The notes: generated from the sequence alone by a model not told the origin. A DNA stretch of 53,567 bases from Prochlorococcus sp. AG-449-G23 (GCA_003209585.1 QCQJ01000010.1:1-53567); one strand, 5' to 3'; counted from the first letter of the stretch, positions 43,082-53,463 are shown. A program made the numbers and translations.

Positions 43082-44869
43082 CTATTGCACCTTATTTAGC
43101 AAGTTTAAAATAGAACTTTCATCTTGAGTATTAATAAAATCTCCAAAGTCTAAATCTGAACTACTTTTCCAATAATCAAATAATGGTTGAAGAGTTTTTT
43201 CTAAATCATCAAGTTCCATTCTTTGTAAGAATGGTTTGGCTAACCTTTGTAAATTTTTGCTTCCTCCCAACCATAACTGGTATTTGTTTTGTCCACTTCC
43301 AACGAGTGCTAATTCCGCCATGTAAGGCCTTGTACATCCATTTGGACACCCAGTCATTCTAAATAATATTGTCTTTTCTATTCTTAGATCTAGAAGTAAT
43401 TTTTCAATCCTTGTGAGAACATCAGGTAAAATTCTTTCCGCCTCAGTCATCGCAAGACCACAAAGTGGTAAAGCAGGACATGCTAATGCATGCCTTTGTA
43501 TTTCGTTAATGTCATCTAAACTTTCGTACCCAATTTTTGATAGAGCTTTTTTAATTTTACTTTTGTAATTAATAGCGATATTACAAAGTAATATGTCTTG
43601 ATTAGGAGTAAGTCTTAAATCTAGATTATATTCTTTTACGATCTTAGTAATGGTATTTTTCTTTTCTCCGGATAATCTCCCTGATAGTAAAGGTAACCCT
43701 ACGAAGTAAGATTCCTTATTTTGTTTATGCCATCCAAGATAATCAATAAGAACTTGTTTTGGTTCTTTCCTGATTTTTTTAATTTGTTTTTTGAAATACT
43801 TTTCTAGAAGTAACTTCCTAAACCATTTAATACCTTTTCTATGAAGAAGGTACTTCATCCTTGAATTTTTTCTTGATTTTCTATCACCATAATCTCTTTG
43901 AATAGCAACTATGCTTTGTATTAGTTCATAAATATCTTGTTCCTCAACATATCCAAGCGGATCTGCAATTCTGGCGAAAGTTTCTTCATTATTATGAGTA
44001 CGCCCCATGCCACCTCCAACATAGAAGTTGCACCCCTCTAAATTTCCATCTTTTGAAGTAAAGGCAACTATTCCAATATCATTAGTAAGAAGATCAACAG
44101 AATTATCTCCCGGGACTGTAACCGCGCATTTGAATTTTCTTGGTAAATAAGTTGAACCATATAGAGGTTCATCTTTTATTCCACTAAAAACATTATCTTT
44201 AAATTGAAGTCTCTTAATAGCTTCTATATCTTTGTCAGGCTTTATGGTGTATTCTAAATCCCCATCAGCCCAAAGCTCTAAAAAAGTGCCTTGCCCTGCT
44301 AAGGGTGTGAGAAGGTCCGCAACTTTTTTTGCCAATCCTCTCGCAATATTGTAATCGGGCGAATCAAATGGAGCCGCTGGGGCCATTACGTTTCTATTTA
44401 TGTCTCCACATGCAGCTAATGTTGAGCCCATGGAATTAACAATTGTTTGAATTACTTCTTTTAAATTCTCCTTTCTAATTCCATGCATTTGAAAGGCTTG
44501 TCTTGTAGTTGCCCTAAGTGTTCCATTACCTAATTTGTCAGATAATTCATTTAATGCTAAAAATAATTTCCCAGGGATTTCACCACCTGGACTTCTTAAT
44601 CTGAGCATCATTTGCCAATCTTTACTTTTGCCAGGCTTTCTATTTTCCCTGTTATCTTGTTGATAACTACCATGGAATTTCAACAACTGAACTGCATCAT
44701 TAGTGAAATGATCGCTCTCATTGACTAACTCTGTAGCTAGTGGTTCCTTAAGGAATTGGCTGCTTTCTTTGAAATTTTCAAATTTAGATACTTCTAATCC
44801 ATTTGCCAAACAAACAGTTTCTTCTTTGGCAGAATTTTTTTTCTTTTTTACTTTCTCAACCTTGATCAA
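43082..44869 (-). CDS. sir: Ferredoxin-sulfite reductase
   Basis: The 595-aa enzyme reduces sulfite to sulfide with six electrons from ferredoxin, in sulfate assimilation. The two Cys pairs that hold the coupled [4Fe-4S]-sirohaem centre are Cys464/Cys470 ('ACPALPLCGLAMTEAERILP') and Cys508/Cys512 ('TGCPNGCTRPYMAE'). 'RATTRQAFQMHGI' supplies sirohaem-binding Arg residues. Length and motifs are those of cyanobacterial Sir, not nitrite reductase. Start ATG (MIKVEKVKKKKN). It is divergent from glyS. Confidence 0.95.
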   Translation of the reverse strand: MIKVEKVKKKKNSAKEETVCLANGLEVSKFENFKESSQFLKEPLATELVNESDHFTNDAVQLLKFHGSYQQDNRENRKPGKSKDWQMMLRLRSPGGEIPGKLFLALNELSDKLGNGTLRATTRQAFQMHGIRKENLKEVIQTIVNSMGSTLAACGDINRNVMAPAAPFDSPDYNIARGLAKKVADLLTPLAGQGTFLELWADGDLEYTIKPDKDIEAIKRLQFKDNVFSGIKDEPLYGSTYLPRKFKCAVTVPGDNSVDLLTNDIGIVAFTSKDGNLEGCNFYVGGGMGRTHNNEETFARIADPLGYVEEQDIYELIQSIVAIQRDYGDRKSRKNSRMKYLLHRKGIKWFRKLLLEKYFKKQIKKIRKEPKQVLIDYLGWHKQNKESYFVGLPLLSGRLSGEKKNTITKIVKEYNLDLRLTPNQDILLCNIAINYKSKIKKALSKIGYESLDDINEIQRHALACPALPLCGLAMTEAERILPDVLTRIEKLLLDLRIEKTILFRMTGCPNGCTRPYMAELALVGSGQNKYQLWLGGSKNLQRLAKPFLQRMELDDLEKTLQPLFDYWKSSSDLDFGDFINTQDESSILNLLNKVQ

Positions 44870-44956
44870 AGGACCAAAACATATCTCTTTTTATACATTA
44901 GCGAAAAGCTTATTTAACTGGTAGTAAATTATAGTAATAGAAGTCATAATTTTTTC

Positions 44957-47119
44957 TTGTCTAAATATTTACTTGAGATAGGAACCGAAGAGTTGCCCGC
45001 AAAATTTTCTCATTCTGTTCTAGATCAATTTAAATCTCTAATAGAATTTGAATTGAAAAAGAAGTTAATCAAATTCAAAAATATTGTTGTTACTTCTACA
45101 CCAAGGAGGATAGTTCTTCTTCTAGAAGGTCTAGTAGATTATGAAGAAGATAAGACGATAGTAAGAAAAGGACCTAAAGCAAATTCAGCTTTTTTAAATG
45201 GATCTCCCACTAATGCTGCTTTAGGATTCGCTAATAGTTTAGGGATAGATGTAGGTGAGTTAGAAATAAAAAATACAGAAAAGGGAGAGTTTGTTTTTGG
45301 AAAAAAAATTGAGAAGGGACAATCAACAAGAATTTCTTTGTCTTCAATTATTCCTAATGTATTAAAGAATCTTCAAGGCCCTCGATTCATGAAATGGGGA
45401 GCAGGTAATATAAAATTTTCAAGACCTATTAGGTGGATTGCCTCTATTTATAATGATGAGATTCTTGATTTTGCATTTGATGAATGTGATCCAAATATAC
45501 AAATAAGTAATAAATCAAAAAGTCATAGATTAATTAATGAAGTTTTTGAAGTTCAAAATCCTGATAATTATTTTGAATTACTGAAACAAAATAGAGTATT
45601 AGTAAAGCGAAGCGAGAGAAAAGAAAAAATTGAAAGTCTAATAAATCATGCATCTAAATCATTAAATTTGAATGCGGATCTATCTGAAGAATTGCTTAAT
45701 GAACTAACTGATTTAGTTGAATGGCCAGACTTAATTATTGGAAAATTTAGTGAAGAATTTCTTGATCTTCCTGTTGAAGTTCTCTCGACAGTTATGAAAA
45801 GTCATCAGAGATATGTACCACTTACTTTAAAAAATAATACTTTTTCTAAACTAGATTTAAGATCTGAAAAAAACATTAGTACAAATTTTTTTGTTATTTC
45901 TAATGGTCTTGAAGAATCAAATAATAATATTGCTAAGGGTAATGAGAAAGTCTTAAGGGCAAGGTTCTCAGATGCAAAGTTTTTTGTAGAAAGTGATAAA
46001 AAAGTTTCTTCAATTGAAAGAAACGAAAAACTTAAATCCGTTTCTTATTTAAAAGGTCTGGGAAATATTTATCAGAGAGTTGAGAGAATAGAGGAAGTTA
46101 CTAAAAGAATCCTCATCCTTTTAAAGGATAATTCTTTAGAAGAGAAAAAAATAATAGAAGCTGCTAGATACTGTAAAAACGATTTATGTAGCGAAATTGT
46201 TTACGAATTCCCGGAATTGCAAGGAATAATGGGTGGTAAATATCTCAAAAATGAAGGATTTAGTGAGGATATTTGTTTGGCTGTATCTGAACATTATTTA
46301 CCTTCTTTTTATAAAGATGCTTTGCCTTCTACAAGTTATGGTGCAGTAGTTTCTATCTCAGATAAGATTGAAACTTTAATAAGTATATTTATTTCTGGGA
46401 AGCGCCCAAGTGGATCATCAGATCCTTATGCTTTGAGAAGAAATTTGAATGGAGTTATTAAAATAATTTGGGATTATGAATTTGATTTGCCATTAGATAA
46501 TTTATTTAACGAACTTATTGATTTTTGGAAAATCAAATTCCCTAATTTGAACTTCATAAAAGAGAAAGTTTTAAATGATTTTAATGAATTTTTAGTTCAA
46601 AGAATTCTTAGTCATCTAGAAGAAATATCACTAAGTAAAGAATTAATTAAAGCGGTTTGCTCTTCTGATGAATTTTCTCAAAAAAGAATATTGAATATTA
46701 TTGATCTTAAAAATAGGATTACATCTATTGTCGATTTTAAAGAAAAGGAAACTTTTGTTGAAATCCAGAAGGTAATTACTAGAGTTAGCAAATTAGCTAA
46801 TAACAGTACTCTTTCAACAGACGTTTTCTCTGTAGAGGATTATGTGAGCACAAAACTTTTTGAAAAAGATTGTGAATTTAGAGTTTTTGAATTTATTAAA
46901 GAATTAGAAAAACTTTTCTCAACAGATTATTGCAATTATTTAAAACTTCTTAATTTATTTGAGATTAATGTAAATACTATTGAGGATTTATTTGATAATG
47001 AAAGTGGTGTCCTAGTAATGACAGAAGATATAAAAATAAGAAATAATAGACTCAATTTGTTGAGCTTAATTAGAAATTATTCTTTAAAGATCGCTGACTT
47101 TACACTTTTGAACTCTTAA
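44957..47119 (+). CDS. glyS: Glycyl-tRNA synthetase beta subunit
   Basis: The 720-aa beta subunit of the alpha2beta2 GlyRS is recognised from 'YLLEIGTEELPAKFSHSVLD', 'TSTPRRIVLLLEGL', 'RFMKWGAGNIKFSRPIRWI' and 'VMKSHQRYVPL'. 'PSTSYGAVVSISDKIETLIS' and 'SGSSDPYALRR' belong to the HD-like domain. It charges tRNA-Gly together with GlyQ, encoded elsewhere. The start is TTG. Its last 20 nt overlap the chlP 3' end on the opposite strand. Confidence 0.97.
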   Translation: MSKYLLEIGTEELPAKFSHSVLDQFKSLIEFELKKKLIKFKNIVVTSTPRRIVLLLEGLVDYEEDKTIVRKGPKANSAFLNGSPTNAALGFANSLGIDVGELEIKNTEKGEFVFGKKIEKGQSTRISLSSIIPNVLKNLQGPRFMKWGAGNIKFSRPIRWIASIYNDEILDFAFDECDPNIQISNKSKSHRLINEVFEVQNPDNYFELLKQNRVLVKRSERKEKIESLINHASKSLNLNADLSEELLNELTDLVEWPDLIIGKFSEEFLDLPVEVLSTVMKSHQRYVPLTLKNNTFSKLDLRSEKNISTNFFVISNGLEESNNNIAKGNEKVLRARFSDAKFFVESDKKVSSIERNEKLKSVSYLKGLGNIYQRVERIEEVTKRILILLKDNSLEEKKIIEAARYCKNDLCSEIVYEFPELQGIMGGKYLKNEGFSEDICLAVSEHYLPSFYKDALPSTSYGAVVSISDKIETLISIFISGKRPSGSSDPYALRRNLNGVIKIIWDYEFDLPLDNLFNELIDFWKIKFPNLNFIKEKVLNDFNEFLVQRILSHLEEISLSKELIKAVCSSDEFSQKRILNIIDLKNRITSIVDFKEKETFVEIQKVITRVSKLANNSTLSTDVFSVEDYVSTKLFEKDCEFRVFEFIKELEKLFSTDYCNYLKLLNLFEINVNTIEDLFDNESGVLVMTEDIKIRNNRLNLLSLIRNYSLKIADFTLLNS

Positions 47120-48440
47120 CTTTAATTCCTCCCTTTATTGAATATTTTTTTAGCATTTTTTCTACATCTTTATCTTCTCTGACAGCACTGTCAACGGGTT
47201 TATAATTTAAAGGTGCTAGTGCTTTTCCTCTTAATATCGAGCCAAGTGTAAGCATTGTGATTTTTAGTTGTTGTAATGGTTTCATGGAAACAACTCTTTT
47301 GTATAAGTAACTATCAAAAGTAAGTCTTTGAACATCCATGTCATCACACATCTCAACAAAGGCTTCTCTCGCAGAATCATTTCTATAGAAAATATTTTGA
47401 AGTATTTCTAAAACTTTATAGGTCGTGCCATATTTTTTATCCCATTTTTTTAAATAGTTTTTTAAATCCTTTTCTGACGGAATTACTTGACCGTTCTTTG
47501 ATGCTTCAACAATTTCTTCGGCACACATTCTTCCGCTCTTTGCAGCAAAATAAATACCCTCTCCTGAACTTTTTGTAACATATCCTGCGGCATCACCAAC
47601 TAATGCCATTCTCCCAACTACCCTTCTTGGTCTTGGATGCTCAGGGATAGGATGTGCTTCTACCTTTATTACCTCGCCATTAACAAGTCTTTTCTTTGCC
47701 CTATTTCTTACTCCCTCTTGAAGTCCTTTAATTAATGATTGATTCTTTTGCATGGTTCCAGTGCCAACAGCAACATGATCATATTTAGGAAATACCCATC
47801 CGTAAAAATCAGGAGAAACATCGGTGCCAACATACATTTCGGCAAGATCTTCGTAGTAGCTCATTTCTTCTTTAGGCAATTTAATCCTTTCTTGAAATGC
47901 GATAGCAACTTTGTAATCTCCTGCATCCATTGCTTTGGCAACTCTACTATTAGCTCCATCAGCTCCTATTAAAAGGTCAACAGTAAGCTCTTTGAGCTCT
48001 CCCTTTTTGTCTCCATTCGAAAAATCTGAATATGAGAGCTTATATGGCCCTTGATTATTATTGCCAGTGTCGATAGAGGTAACTAATCCATTTACTAGCG
48101 TTGCACCAAGATCTGATGCTCTATTACGCATAAAAGCATCCATAACTTCTCTTCTGCACATCCCAATAAACTCATTATCGCTTTTCCCGTAAACTTTATC
48201 TAAGCTTATGTCTACCTCTCTATTTGAAGGAGATATCATTCTCATATGCCTTACTTTTCTATCAATAATTGACTCAGGTAGATCAAATTCTTCTACCATA
48301 CAAAGAGGAATAGCCCCTCCACATGGTTTTGCATTATCTAATTTTCTCTCGAAGAGCCAAGTTTTTATACCAGCTTTAGCAAGTATTTCTGCAGTACATG
48401 AACCACTTGGACCTCCACCAATAACAGCTACCCTCAACAT
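47100..48440 (-). CDS. chlP: Geranylgeranyl diphosphate/chlorophyll reductase ChlP
   Basis: The 446-aa flavoprotein reduces geranylgeranyl to phytyl for chlorophyll and tocopherol. The FAD Rossmann motif 'VIGGGPSGSCTAEILAKAGI' begins at residue 6; 'KPCGGAIPLCMVEEF' follows near 42; 'LVGDAAGYVTKSSGEGIYFA' is near 277. These are hallmarks of the ChlP/BchP group. It probably associates with the thylakoid membrane. The start is ATG; the 3' end overlaps glyS. Confidence 0.96.
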   Translation of the reverse strand: MLRVAVIGGGPSGSCTAEILAKAGIKTWLFERKLDNAKPCGGAIPLCMVEEFDLPESIIDRKVRHMRMISPSNREVDISLDKVYGKSDNEFIGMCRREVMDAFMRNRASDLGATLVNGLVTSIDTGNNNQGPYKLSYSDFSNGDKKGELKELTVDLLIGADGANSRVAKAMDAGDYKVAIAFQERIKLPKEEMSYYEDLAEMYVGTDVSPDFYGWVFPKYDHVAVGTGTMQKNQSLIKGLQEGVRNRAKKRLVNGEVIKVEAHPIPEHPRPRRVVGRMALVGDAAGYVTKSSGEGIYFAAKSGRMCAEEIVEASKNGQVIPSEKDLKNYLKKWDKKYGTTYKVLEILQNIFYRNDSAREAFVEMCDDMDVQRLTFDSYLYKRVVSMKPLQQLKITMLTLGSILRGKALAPLNYKPVDSAVREDKDVEKMLKKYSIKGGIKVKSSKV

Positions 48441-48553
48441 ATGAAAAAAAAATAAAATTGTATTTAAAACCTACATCTTTTTTGCTTATAAAAGTGCATT
48501 TCTTAAAATAATAGTTAATATCGAAATATCTTTTCCAAATTAACCTCTAAATA

Positions 48554-49267
48554 TTGAGACTAAACAAAGAAATCAATCAATTTGATATACCACTTGCCAA
48601 AAGAACTTACCTAAATAACTCAAATTCAATATTATTAAAAAAATTATTAATACTTTCTCCATTTCTTTTCCTTATTTTTTCTATCGCAGCATTGCGATTG
48701 ATAAGAAATATAGAATTAGAACCTCTTTATAATCTCAAATTTCAGGTTGAAAGAGATCACGACGGAAGAATTTTTGGCCATATTCCCTATAAAGAAATTC
48801 CAAAGGAGAAACTAGTTTTAATTGAGCCCAATATTGAAGTTCATATTGATATGCGCGATTCTTTACTAAAGATGAGAGAAGAGGCGAAAAAAGATGGGAT
48901 ATATTTGGTCTTCTTGAGTGGTTATAGATCAATAAATTTGCAAAACGATATCTTTTATTCTTTAAAATCTATTAGAAATCAAGAAGCAGCAGAAAGAGCT
49001 AGAGTTTCAGCTCCTCCAGGATATTCCGAACACAGTACAGGTTTCGCAATCGATATTGGTGATGCTACTCAAAGAGAGACAGACTTTGAAGCTGACTTCG
49101 AAAATACTGACGCTTTTAGATGGCTAATAAAAAATGCAGCTAGATATCACTTTAAGTTATCGTTCAACAAAGATAATAAATATATAGACTACGAACCCTG
49201 GCATTGGAGATATGAGGGTTCAATTGAAGCATTAAAAGTTTTTGAAAGCTCAAACATAAAATTATAA
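48554..49267 (+). CDS. Membrane-anchored D-Ala-D-Ala carboxypeptidase (VanY type)
   Basis: The 237-aa M15B peptidase has an N-terminal anchor (residues about 31-50, LLILSPFLFLIFSIAALRLI) and a catalytic domain with Arg125 in 'FLSGYRS', zinc ligands His160 and Asp167 ('SEHSTGFAIDIGD'), and Glu214 with His217 in 'YEPWHWRY'. The domain faces the periplasm and trims peptidoglycan stems. The start is TTG at 48554. It is divergent from chlP. Confidence 0.9.
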   Translation: MRLNKEINQFDIPLAKRTYLNNSNSILLKKLLILSPFLFLIFSIAALRLIRNIELEPLYNLKFQVERDHDGRIFGHIPYKEIPKEKLVLIEPNIEVHIDMRDSLLKMREEAKKDGIYLVFLSGYRSINLQNDIFYSLKSIRNQEAAERARVSAPPGYSEHSTGFAIDIGDATQRETDFEADFENTDAFRWLIKNAARYHFKLSFNKDNKYIDYEPWHWRYEGSIEALKVFESSNIKL

Positions 49268-49396
49268 ATCTAATTGATTAATTAAATTATTCATTTAAAT
49301 TATATTTTTCAAAATCTTAAAGAGAAAATTTTCATAATAAGCATATTTTGAGTTAGCCTTAATAAAGCCAATCTACTATTTATATAAATTTTATAA

Positions 49397-51193
49397 ATGT
49401 TATCTTCGATAAAAGAAATTAGAAATGTTGCAATTATTGCTCACGTAGATCATGGGAAGACAACTCTTGTCGATGCATTGTTATCTCAATCAGGAATATT
49501 TAGAGACAATGAAGTTATCCCTACATGTGTAATGGATTCAAATGATCTTGAAAGAGAAAGGGGGATAACAATTCTCTCAAAAAATACAGCAGTTAACTAT
49601 AAAGATACCAGAATTAACATTATAGATACACCTGGACATGCTGATTTTGGAGGAGAAGTTGAAAGGGTTTTGGGAATGGTTGATGGTTGTCTTCTTATTG
49701 TTGATGCAAATGAGGGGCCGATGCCTCAAACAAGATTTGTTTTAAAAAAAGCATTAGAAAAAGGCCTTAGACCTATAGTCTTCGTAAATAAAATTGATAG
49801 ACCACGTGTAGTACCAGAAATAGCAATTGATAAGGTCCTTGATTTGTTTTTGGAATTAGGAGCTGATGATGATCAATGTGATTTTCCTTATCTTTTTGGG
49901 AGTGGCCTATCCGGTTTCGCAAAAGAAGAGATGGAATCTAATAGTGACAATATGATGCCTCTTTTTGAAGCTATTATAAGACACGTTCCTCCTCCAGTAG
50001 GTGACTCAAATAAGCCTCTGCAGCTACAAATAACTACTTTGGACTATTCTGATTTCTTAGGGAGAATTGTAATTGGAAAGATTCACAATGGAACTATAAA
50101 AAATGGCCAACAGGCTAGTTTAATAAAAGAAAATGGGAAAACCATTAAAGGTAAGGTTAGTAAACTTTTAGGATTTGAAGGATTACAAAGAATTGATATA
50201 AATGAAGCATTTGCAGGTGATATTGTTGCTGTTTCTGGTTTCGATGACGTCAATATTGGCGAGACCATTGCATGTCCCGATTCTCCTCATCCTCTTCCAT
50301 TAATCAAAGTTGATGAACCTACCTTAAATATGACTTTTGTTGTCAATGATTCACCATTTGCAGGTAAGGAGGGGAAATTTGTTACTAGTAGACAATTAAA
50401 AAATAGATTGGAGAGGGAGCTTTTAACAAATGTTGCCCTAAGAGTAGAAGAAACTGATTCTCCTGACAGGTTCTCAGTCTCAGGAAGAGGAGAATTACAT
50501 CTAGGGATATTGATTGAAACTATGAGAAGAGAGGGGTTTGAGTTCCAAATCTCACAACCTCAAGTAATTTTTAGAGAAATTGATAATGTCGAATGTGAGC
50601 CTATAGAGACTTTGGTTTTAGATGTACCTGAAGTGTCTGTTGGTTCTTGTATCGAAAAACTTGGATCTAGAAAGGCAGAGATGAAAAACATGCAGACAAG
50701 TTCAGATGGTAGAACTCAATTAGAATTTCTTGTTCCATCAAGAGGATTAATTGGATTTCGTGGGGAATTTGTAAGGATAACTAGGGGTGAAGGCATTATG
50801 AGTCATTCGTTTTATGAATACAAACCTAAAACAGGAGACTTTGAAACCAGAAGGAATGGAGTTCTTATAGCTTTTGAGGAAGGTGTAGCCACATTTTATG
50901 CTTTAAAGAATGCTGAAGATAGAGGAATTTATTTTATTAAACCTGGAGTTAAAGTTTATAAGGGAATGATAATTGGAGAGAATAACAGACCTCAAGATCT
51001 TGAGTTAAATATATGTAAAACTAAGCAGCTGACTAATATGAGGTCTGCAGGAGCAGAAGAACTGGATACTTTGCAGTCGCCCGTAGATATCACCCTTGAA
51101 AGAGCACTCGAATATATTGGTCCTGATGAAATGCTTGAGGTCACTCCTGATTCAATAAGAATGAGAAAAATAAATAAGAAGAAAAAATATTAA
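49397..51193 (+). CDS. typA: Translational GTPase TypA/BipA
   Basis: The 598-aa ribosome-associated GTPase has G1 'AHVDHGKTT' (residues 15-23), G3 '[12 protein letters not shown]', G4 'VNKIDR', and domains II, III and V. The TypA-specific C-terminal region includes '[14 protein letters not shown]' and '[14 protein letters not shown]'-like '[15 protein letters not shown]'. It supports 50S assembly and stress growth. Length matches E. coli BipA (607). It heads a run typA-DUF309-small ORF-lptB. Confidence 0.97.
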   Translation: MLSSIKEIRNVAIIAHVDHGKTTLVDALLSQSGIFRDNEVIPTCVMDSNDLERERGITILSKNTAVNYKDTRINIIDTPGHADFGGEVERVLGMVDGCLLIVDANEGPMPQTRFVLKKALEKGLRPIVFVNKIDRPRVVPEIAIDKVLDLFLELGADDDQCDFPYLFGSGLSGFAKEEMESNSDNMMPLFEAIIRHVPPPVGDSNKPLQLQITTLDYSDFLGRIVIGKIHNGTIKNGQQASLIKENGKTIKGKVSKLLGFEGLQRIDINEAFAGDIVAVSGFDDVNIGETIACPDSPHPLPLIKVDEPTLNMTFVVNDSPFAGKEGKFVTSRQLKNRLERELLTNVALRVEETDSPDRFSVSGRGELHLGILIETMRREGFEFQISQPQVIFREIDNVECEPIETLVLDVPEVSVGSCIEKLGSRKAEMKNMQTSSDGRTQLEFLVPSRGLIGFRGEFVRITRGEGIMSHSFYEYKPKTGDFETRRNGVLIAFEEGVATFYALKNAEDRGIYFIKPGVKVYKGMIIGENNRPQDLELNICKTKQLTNMRSAGAEELDTLQSPVDITLERALEYIGPDEMLEVTPDSIRMRKINKKKKY

Positions 51194-51204
51194 TAACTAA
51201 TTTC

Positions 51205-51573
51205 ATGAATGAAGAAAGTACAAAAAGTTTTAAAGATTCGCTTTTTATTGCTTTAAATTTTTTTAATAATCATGAATGGTATGAGGCTCATGATGCTTTT
51301 GAAGAAATTTGGAATTCTGTTGATGGCGACGAAAGACAAGTCATCCAGGGGATTTTGCAAGTATCCGTATCGCAATTTCACTTAAGTAAGGGTAATTTAA
51401 ATGGAGCCACTATTTTGCTTGGAGAGGGTTTGGGTAGAATAAAAACTAGAACTAAGACTAATTTAGGTATTGATCTTGATTCCTTCTGCAGAAGTTTAGA
51501 AAACTTATTGAGGAAATTACAATATCAAGAGACATTAAATGAGAGCGATAAGCCTTTTTTGAAACCTCTTTGA
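51205..51573 (+). CDS. DUF309 family protein
   Basis: The 122-aa helical protein has the DUF309 core 'FFNNHEWYEAHDAFEEIWNS' and 'QGILQVSVSQFHLSKGNLNG'. The His/Glu-rich helix (HEWYEAHD..EE.W) is the family hallmark; function is unknown. It starts 11 nt after typA. Its TGA overlaps the ATG of the 32-codon ORF. Confidence 0.9.
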   Translation: MNEESTKSFKDSLFIALNFFNNHEWYEAHDAFEEIWNSVDGDERQVIQGILQVSVSQFHLSKGNLNGATILLGEGLGRIKTRTKTNLGIDLDSFCRSLENLLRKLQYQETLNESDKPFLKPL

Positions 51574-51671
51574 TGAATATGAATATATCTTTCTCATTAA
51601 TTGGATTATTGTTTTCTATTTCACCTCCTTTTCAAGAAAATAAGATAACTAATCAATCTCAAAGAATATGA
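51573..51671 (+). CDS. 32-aa peptide: possible decayed lptA
   Basis: ATG overlaps the DUF309 stop and the TGA overlaps the lptB ATG (ATGA at 51668-51671). The peptide starts like a signal sequence (MNMNISFSLIGLLFSISPP) followed by only 13 polar residues (FQENKITNQSQRI). An lptA/ostA gene often sits directly before lptB. I suspect this is its remnant signal peptide, kept perhaps for translational coupling. Alternatively it is an unrelated small gene. Confidence 0.45.
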   Translation: MNMNISFSLIGLLFSISPPFQENKITNQSQRI

Positions 51672-52396
51672 GTTTAAAAATTCAAAATGTATCCCTTTCA
51701 ATTAAGGGAAGATTAATCGTAAATGATGTCTCTATTACTGTAAATCCAGGAGAAGTTGTAGGTTTGATGGGACCTAATGGTGCAGGGAAAACTACCACTT
51801 TTAATCTCGCAGTTGGGAACTTAAAACCTGATAAAGGTGAAGTTTTAATGAATGAGAAAAATATAACTAATCTTCCACTTCCAACTAGATCAAGACTAGG
51901 GTTGGGTTATTTAACTCAGGAGGCCAGTATATTTAGAGATCTAACTGTTAAGGACAATATAGATTTAGCTTTGCAGAATTCCTCTTATAGTCGAGCGGCA
52001 ATTAGAAATAGAAGAGAACAATTAATTAATGAATTTAATTTGAATAATTTTGTAGATAATTATGGTTATCAACTTTCAGGAGGAGAGAGAAGGAGGTGTG
52101 AGATAGCCAGAGCTCTAACTGTGGGTAGAAGAGGGCCTAAATATTTATTACTTGACGAACCGTTCGCTGGAATCGATCCTTTAGCTGTAAATGATTTAAA
52201 AAAATTAATTCTTAAATTAAGTGGCGACGGGGTAGGGATTCTTATTACAGATCATAATGTAAGGGAAACCCTTTTAATTACTAATAAGTCATATGTATTA
52301 AGTGAAGGTAAAATTTTAGCTTATGGCTCATCAAGTAAATTAGCTGATAATCCAATAGTCAAGAAATATTATCTAGGAGATAATTTCAAACTTTGA
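51668..52396 (+). CDS. lptB: Lipopolysaccharide export ATPase LptB
   Basis: The 242-aa ABC ATPase has Walker A GPNGAGKTT (35-43), 'YLTQEASIFRDLTVKDNI' (the LptB-type Q-loop region), signature LSGGERRR (136-143), Walker B ending in DEP (163-165) and switch His in 'TDHNVRETL'. It powers the LptFGC complex that pulls lipopolysaccharide from the inner membrane. LptF/G are not in the window. It is translationally coupled to the 32-codon ORF upstream. Cytoplasmic face of the membrane. Confidence 0.95.
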   Translation: MSLKIQNVSLSIKGRLIVNDVSITVNPGEVVGLMGPNGAGKTTTFNLAVGNLKPDKGEVLMNEKNITNLPLPTRSRLGLGYLTQEASIFRDLTVKDNIDLALQNSSYSRAAIRNRREQLINEFNLNNFVDNYGYQLSGGERRRCEIARALTVGRRGPKYLLLDEPFAGIDPLAVNDLKKLILKLSGDGVGILITDHNVRETLLITNKSYVLSEGKILAYGSSSKLADNPIVKKYYLGDNFKL

Positions 52397-52508
52397 AATC
52401 TTTTTGCAAAATCAATTAAAATTTATTATTAAAAATTTACTCATATAAGAATGATTTTAATTATTATTTGTTTGTCTTTAATTATTAAAACCGGATAAAT
52501 TTCTAGAA

Positions 52509-53438
52509 ATGATACTAGATAATTTTTTTAAAAATTTCATATATGACCCGGTTTCAGTCTTAGGACTTTTAGTATTTTATATTTTACTAGTTAATTTACC
52601 AATATCTTTAGGTGCAGTTTTCCAAAAAAAGTCTTTTTTTACTGTAAAAGTACTTACTATTCTTGTGAATTTATTAATAACATTGCAATTACTTTTTAGG
52701 TGGTCAATTTCTGGACATTTCCCAATTAGCAATTTGTATGAATCTCTTTATTTCCTTACCTGGGGGATCACCATGGGACAACTATTGATAGAGAGGGAGT
52801 ATCAATCTCCAATAATTTCATCAATTGCTATTCCTATTGAGTTACTTAGTGTAGCTTTTGCCTGCTTTGTTTTGCCTGAAGATTTGAAATTATCATCCAA
52901 CTTGGTTCCTGCTTTAAGGTCTAGCTGGTTAGTAATGCATGTTAGTGTCGTAATGCTTAGTTATGCAGCATTAATAATAGGTTCTTTACTTTCAGCTTCT
53001 GTTTTGTTTATTAATAAAAATAAACCGCTTCAAATAAGAAGTAGCTCTACAGGTGTAGGAGGTTTCAAAATTTCTAATAACTACCCTTCAAATGATTTAG
53101 TTGATCGTCTTGAATTTACTCATTCGGAAGAATTAGATACACTAAGTTACCGTTCTATATTGATAGGTTTTGTTCTTTTGACTCTCGGGTTGATTTCAGG
53201 TGCAGTTTGGGCTAACGAGGCGTGGGGCACTTGGTGGAGTTGGGATCCAAAAGAAACATGGGCATTTATTTCATGGTTGTTTTATGCCGCTTATCTTCAT
53301 ATGAGAATAAGTAAAGGTTGGCAAGGACGAAGACCAGCGTTATTGGCAACTTCAGGCTTCTTGGTGGTTTTAGTATGTTATTTAGGGGTTAATTTCTTAG
53401 GAATAGGTTTACATAGTTATGGGTGGATATTTGGGTAA
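52509..53438 (+). CDS. ccsA: Cytochrome c biogenesis protein CcsA (system II)
   Basis: The 309-aa polytopic membrane protein carries the WWD haem-handling motif 'WGTWWSWDPKETWAFISWLF' near residue 238. It has about eight helices and conserved histidines, including His268-269 region 'YLHMRI' and 'GLHSYGW' at the end. With Ccs1/CcsB it ligates haem to apocytochromes on the lumenal side of the thylakoid, including c6-like proteins such as the one at 7431. Its end is typical (LGIGLHSYGWIFG). Confidence 0.93.
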   Translation: MILDNFFKNFIYDPVSVLGLLVFYILLVNLPISLGAVFQKKSFFTVKVLTILVNLLITLQLLFRWSISGHFPISNLYESLYFLTWGITMGQLLIEREYQSPIISSIAIPIELLSVAFACFVLPEDLKLSSNLVPALRSSWLVMHVSVVMLSYAALIIGSLLSASVLFINKNKPLQIRSSSTGVGGFKISNNYPSNDLVDRLEFTHSEELDTLSYRSILIGFVLLTLGLISGAVWANEAWGTWWSWDPKETWAFISWLFYAAYLHMRISKGWQGRRPALLATSGFLVVLVCYLGVNFLGIGLHSYGWIFG

Positions 53439-53463
53439 TCTCTTAATGCACCTCTCGGAATAT

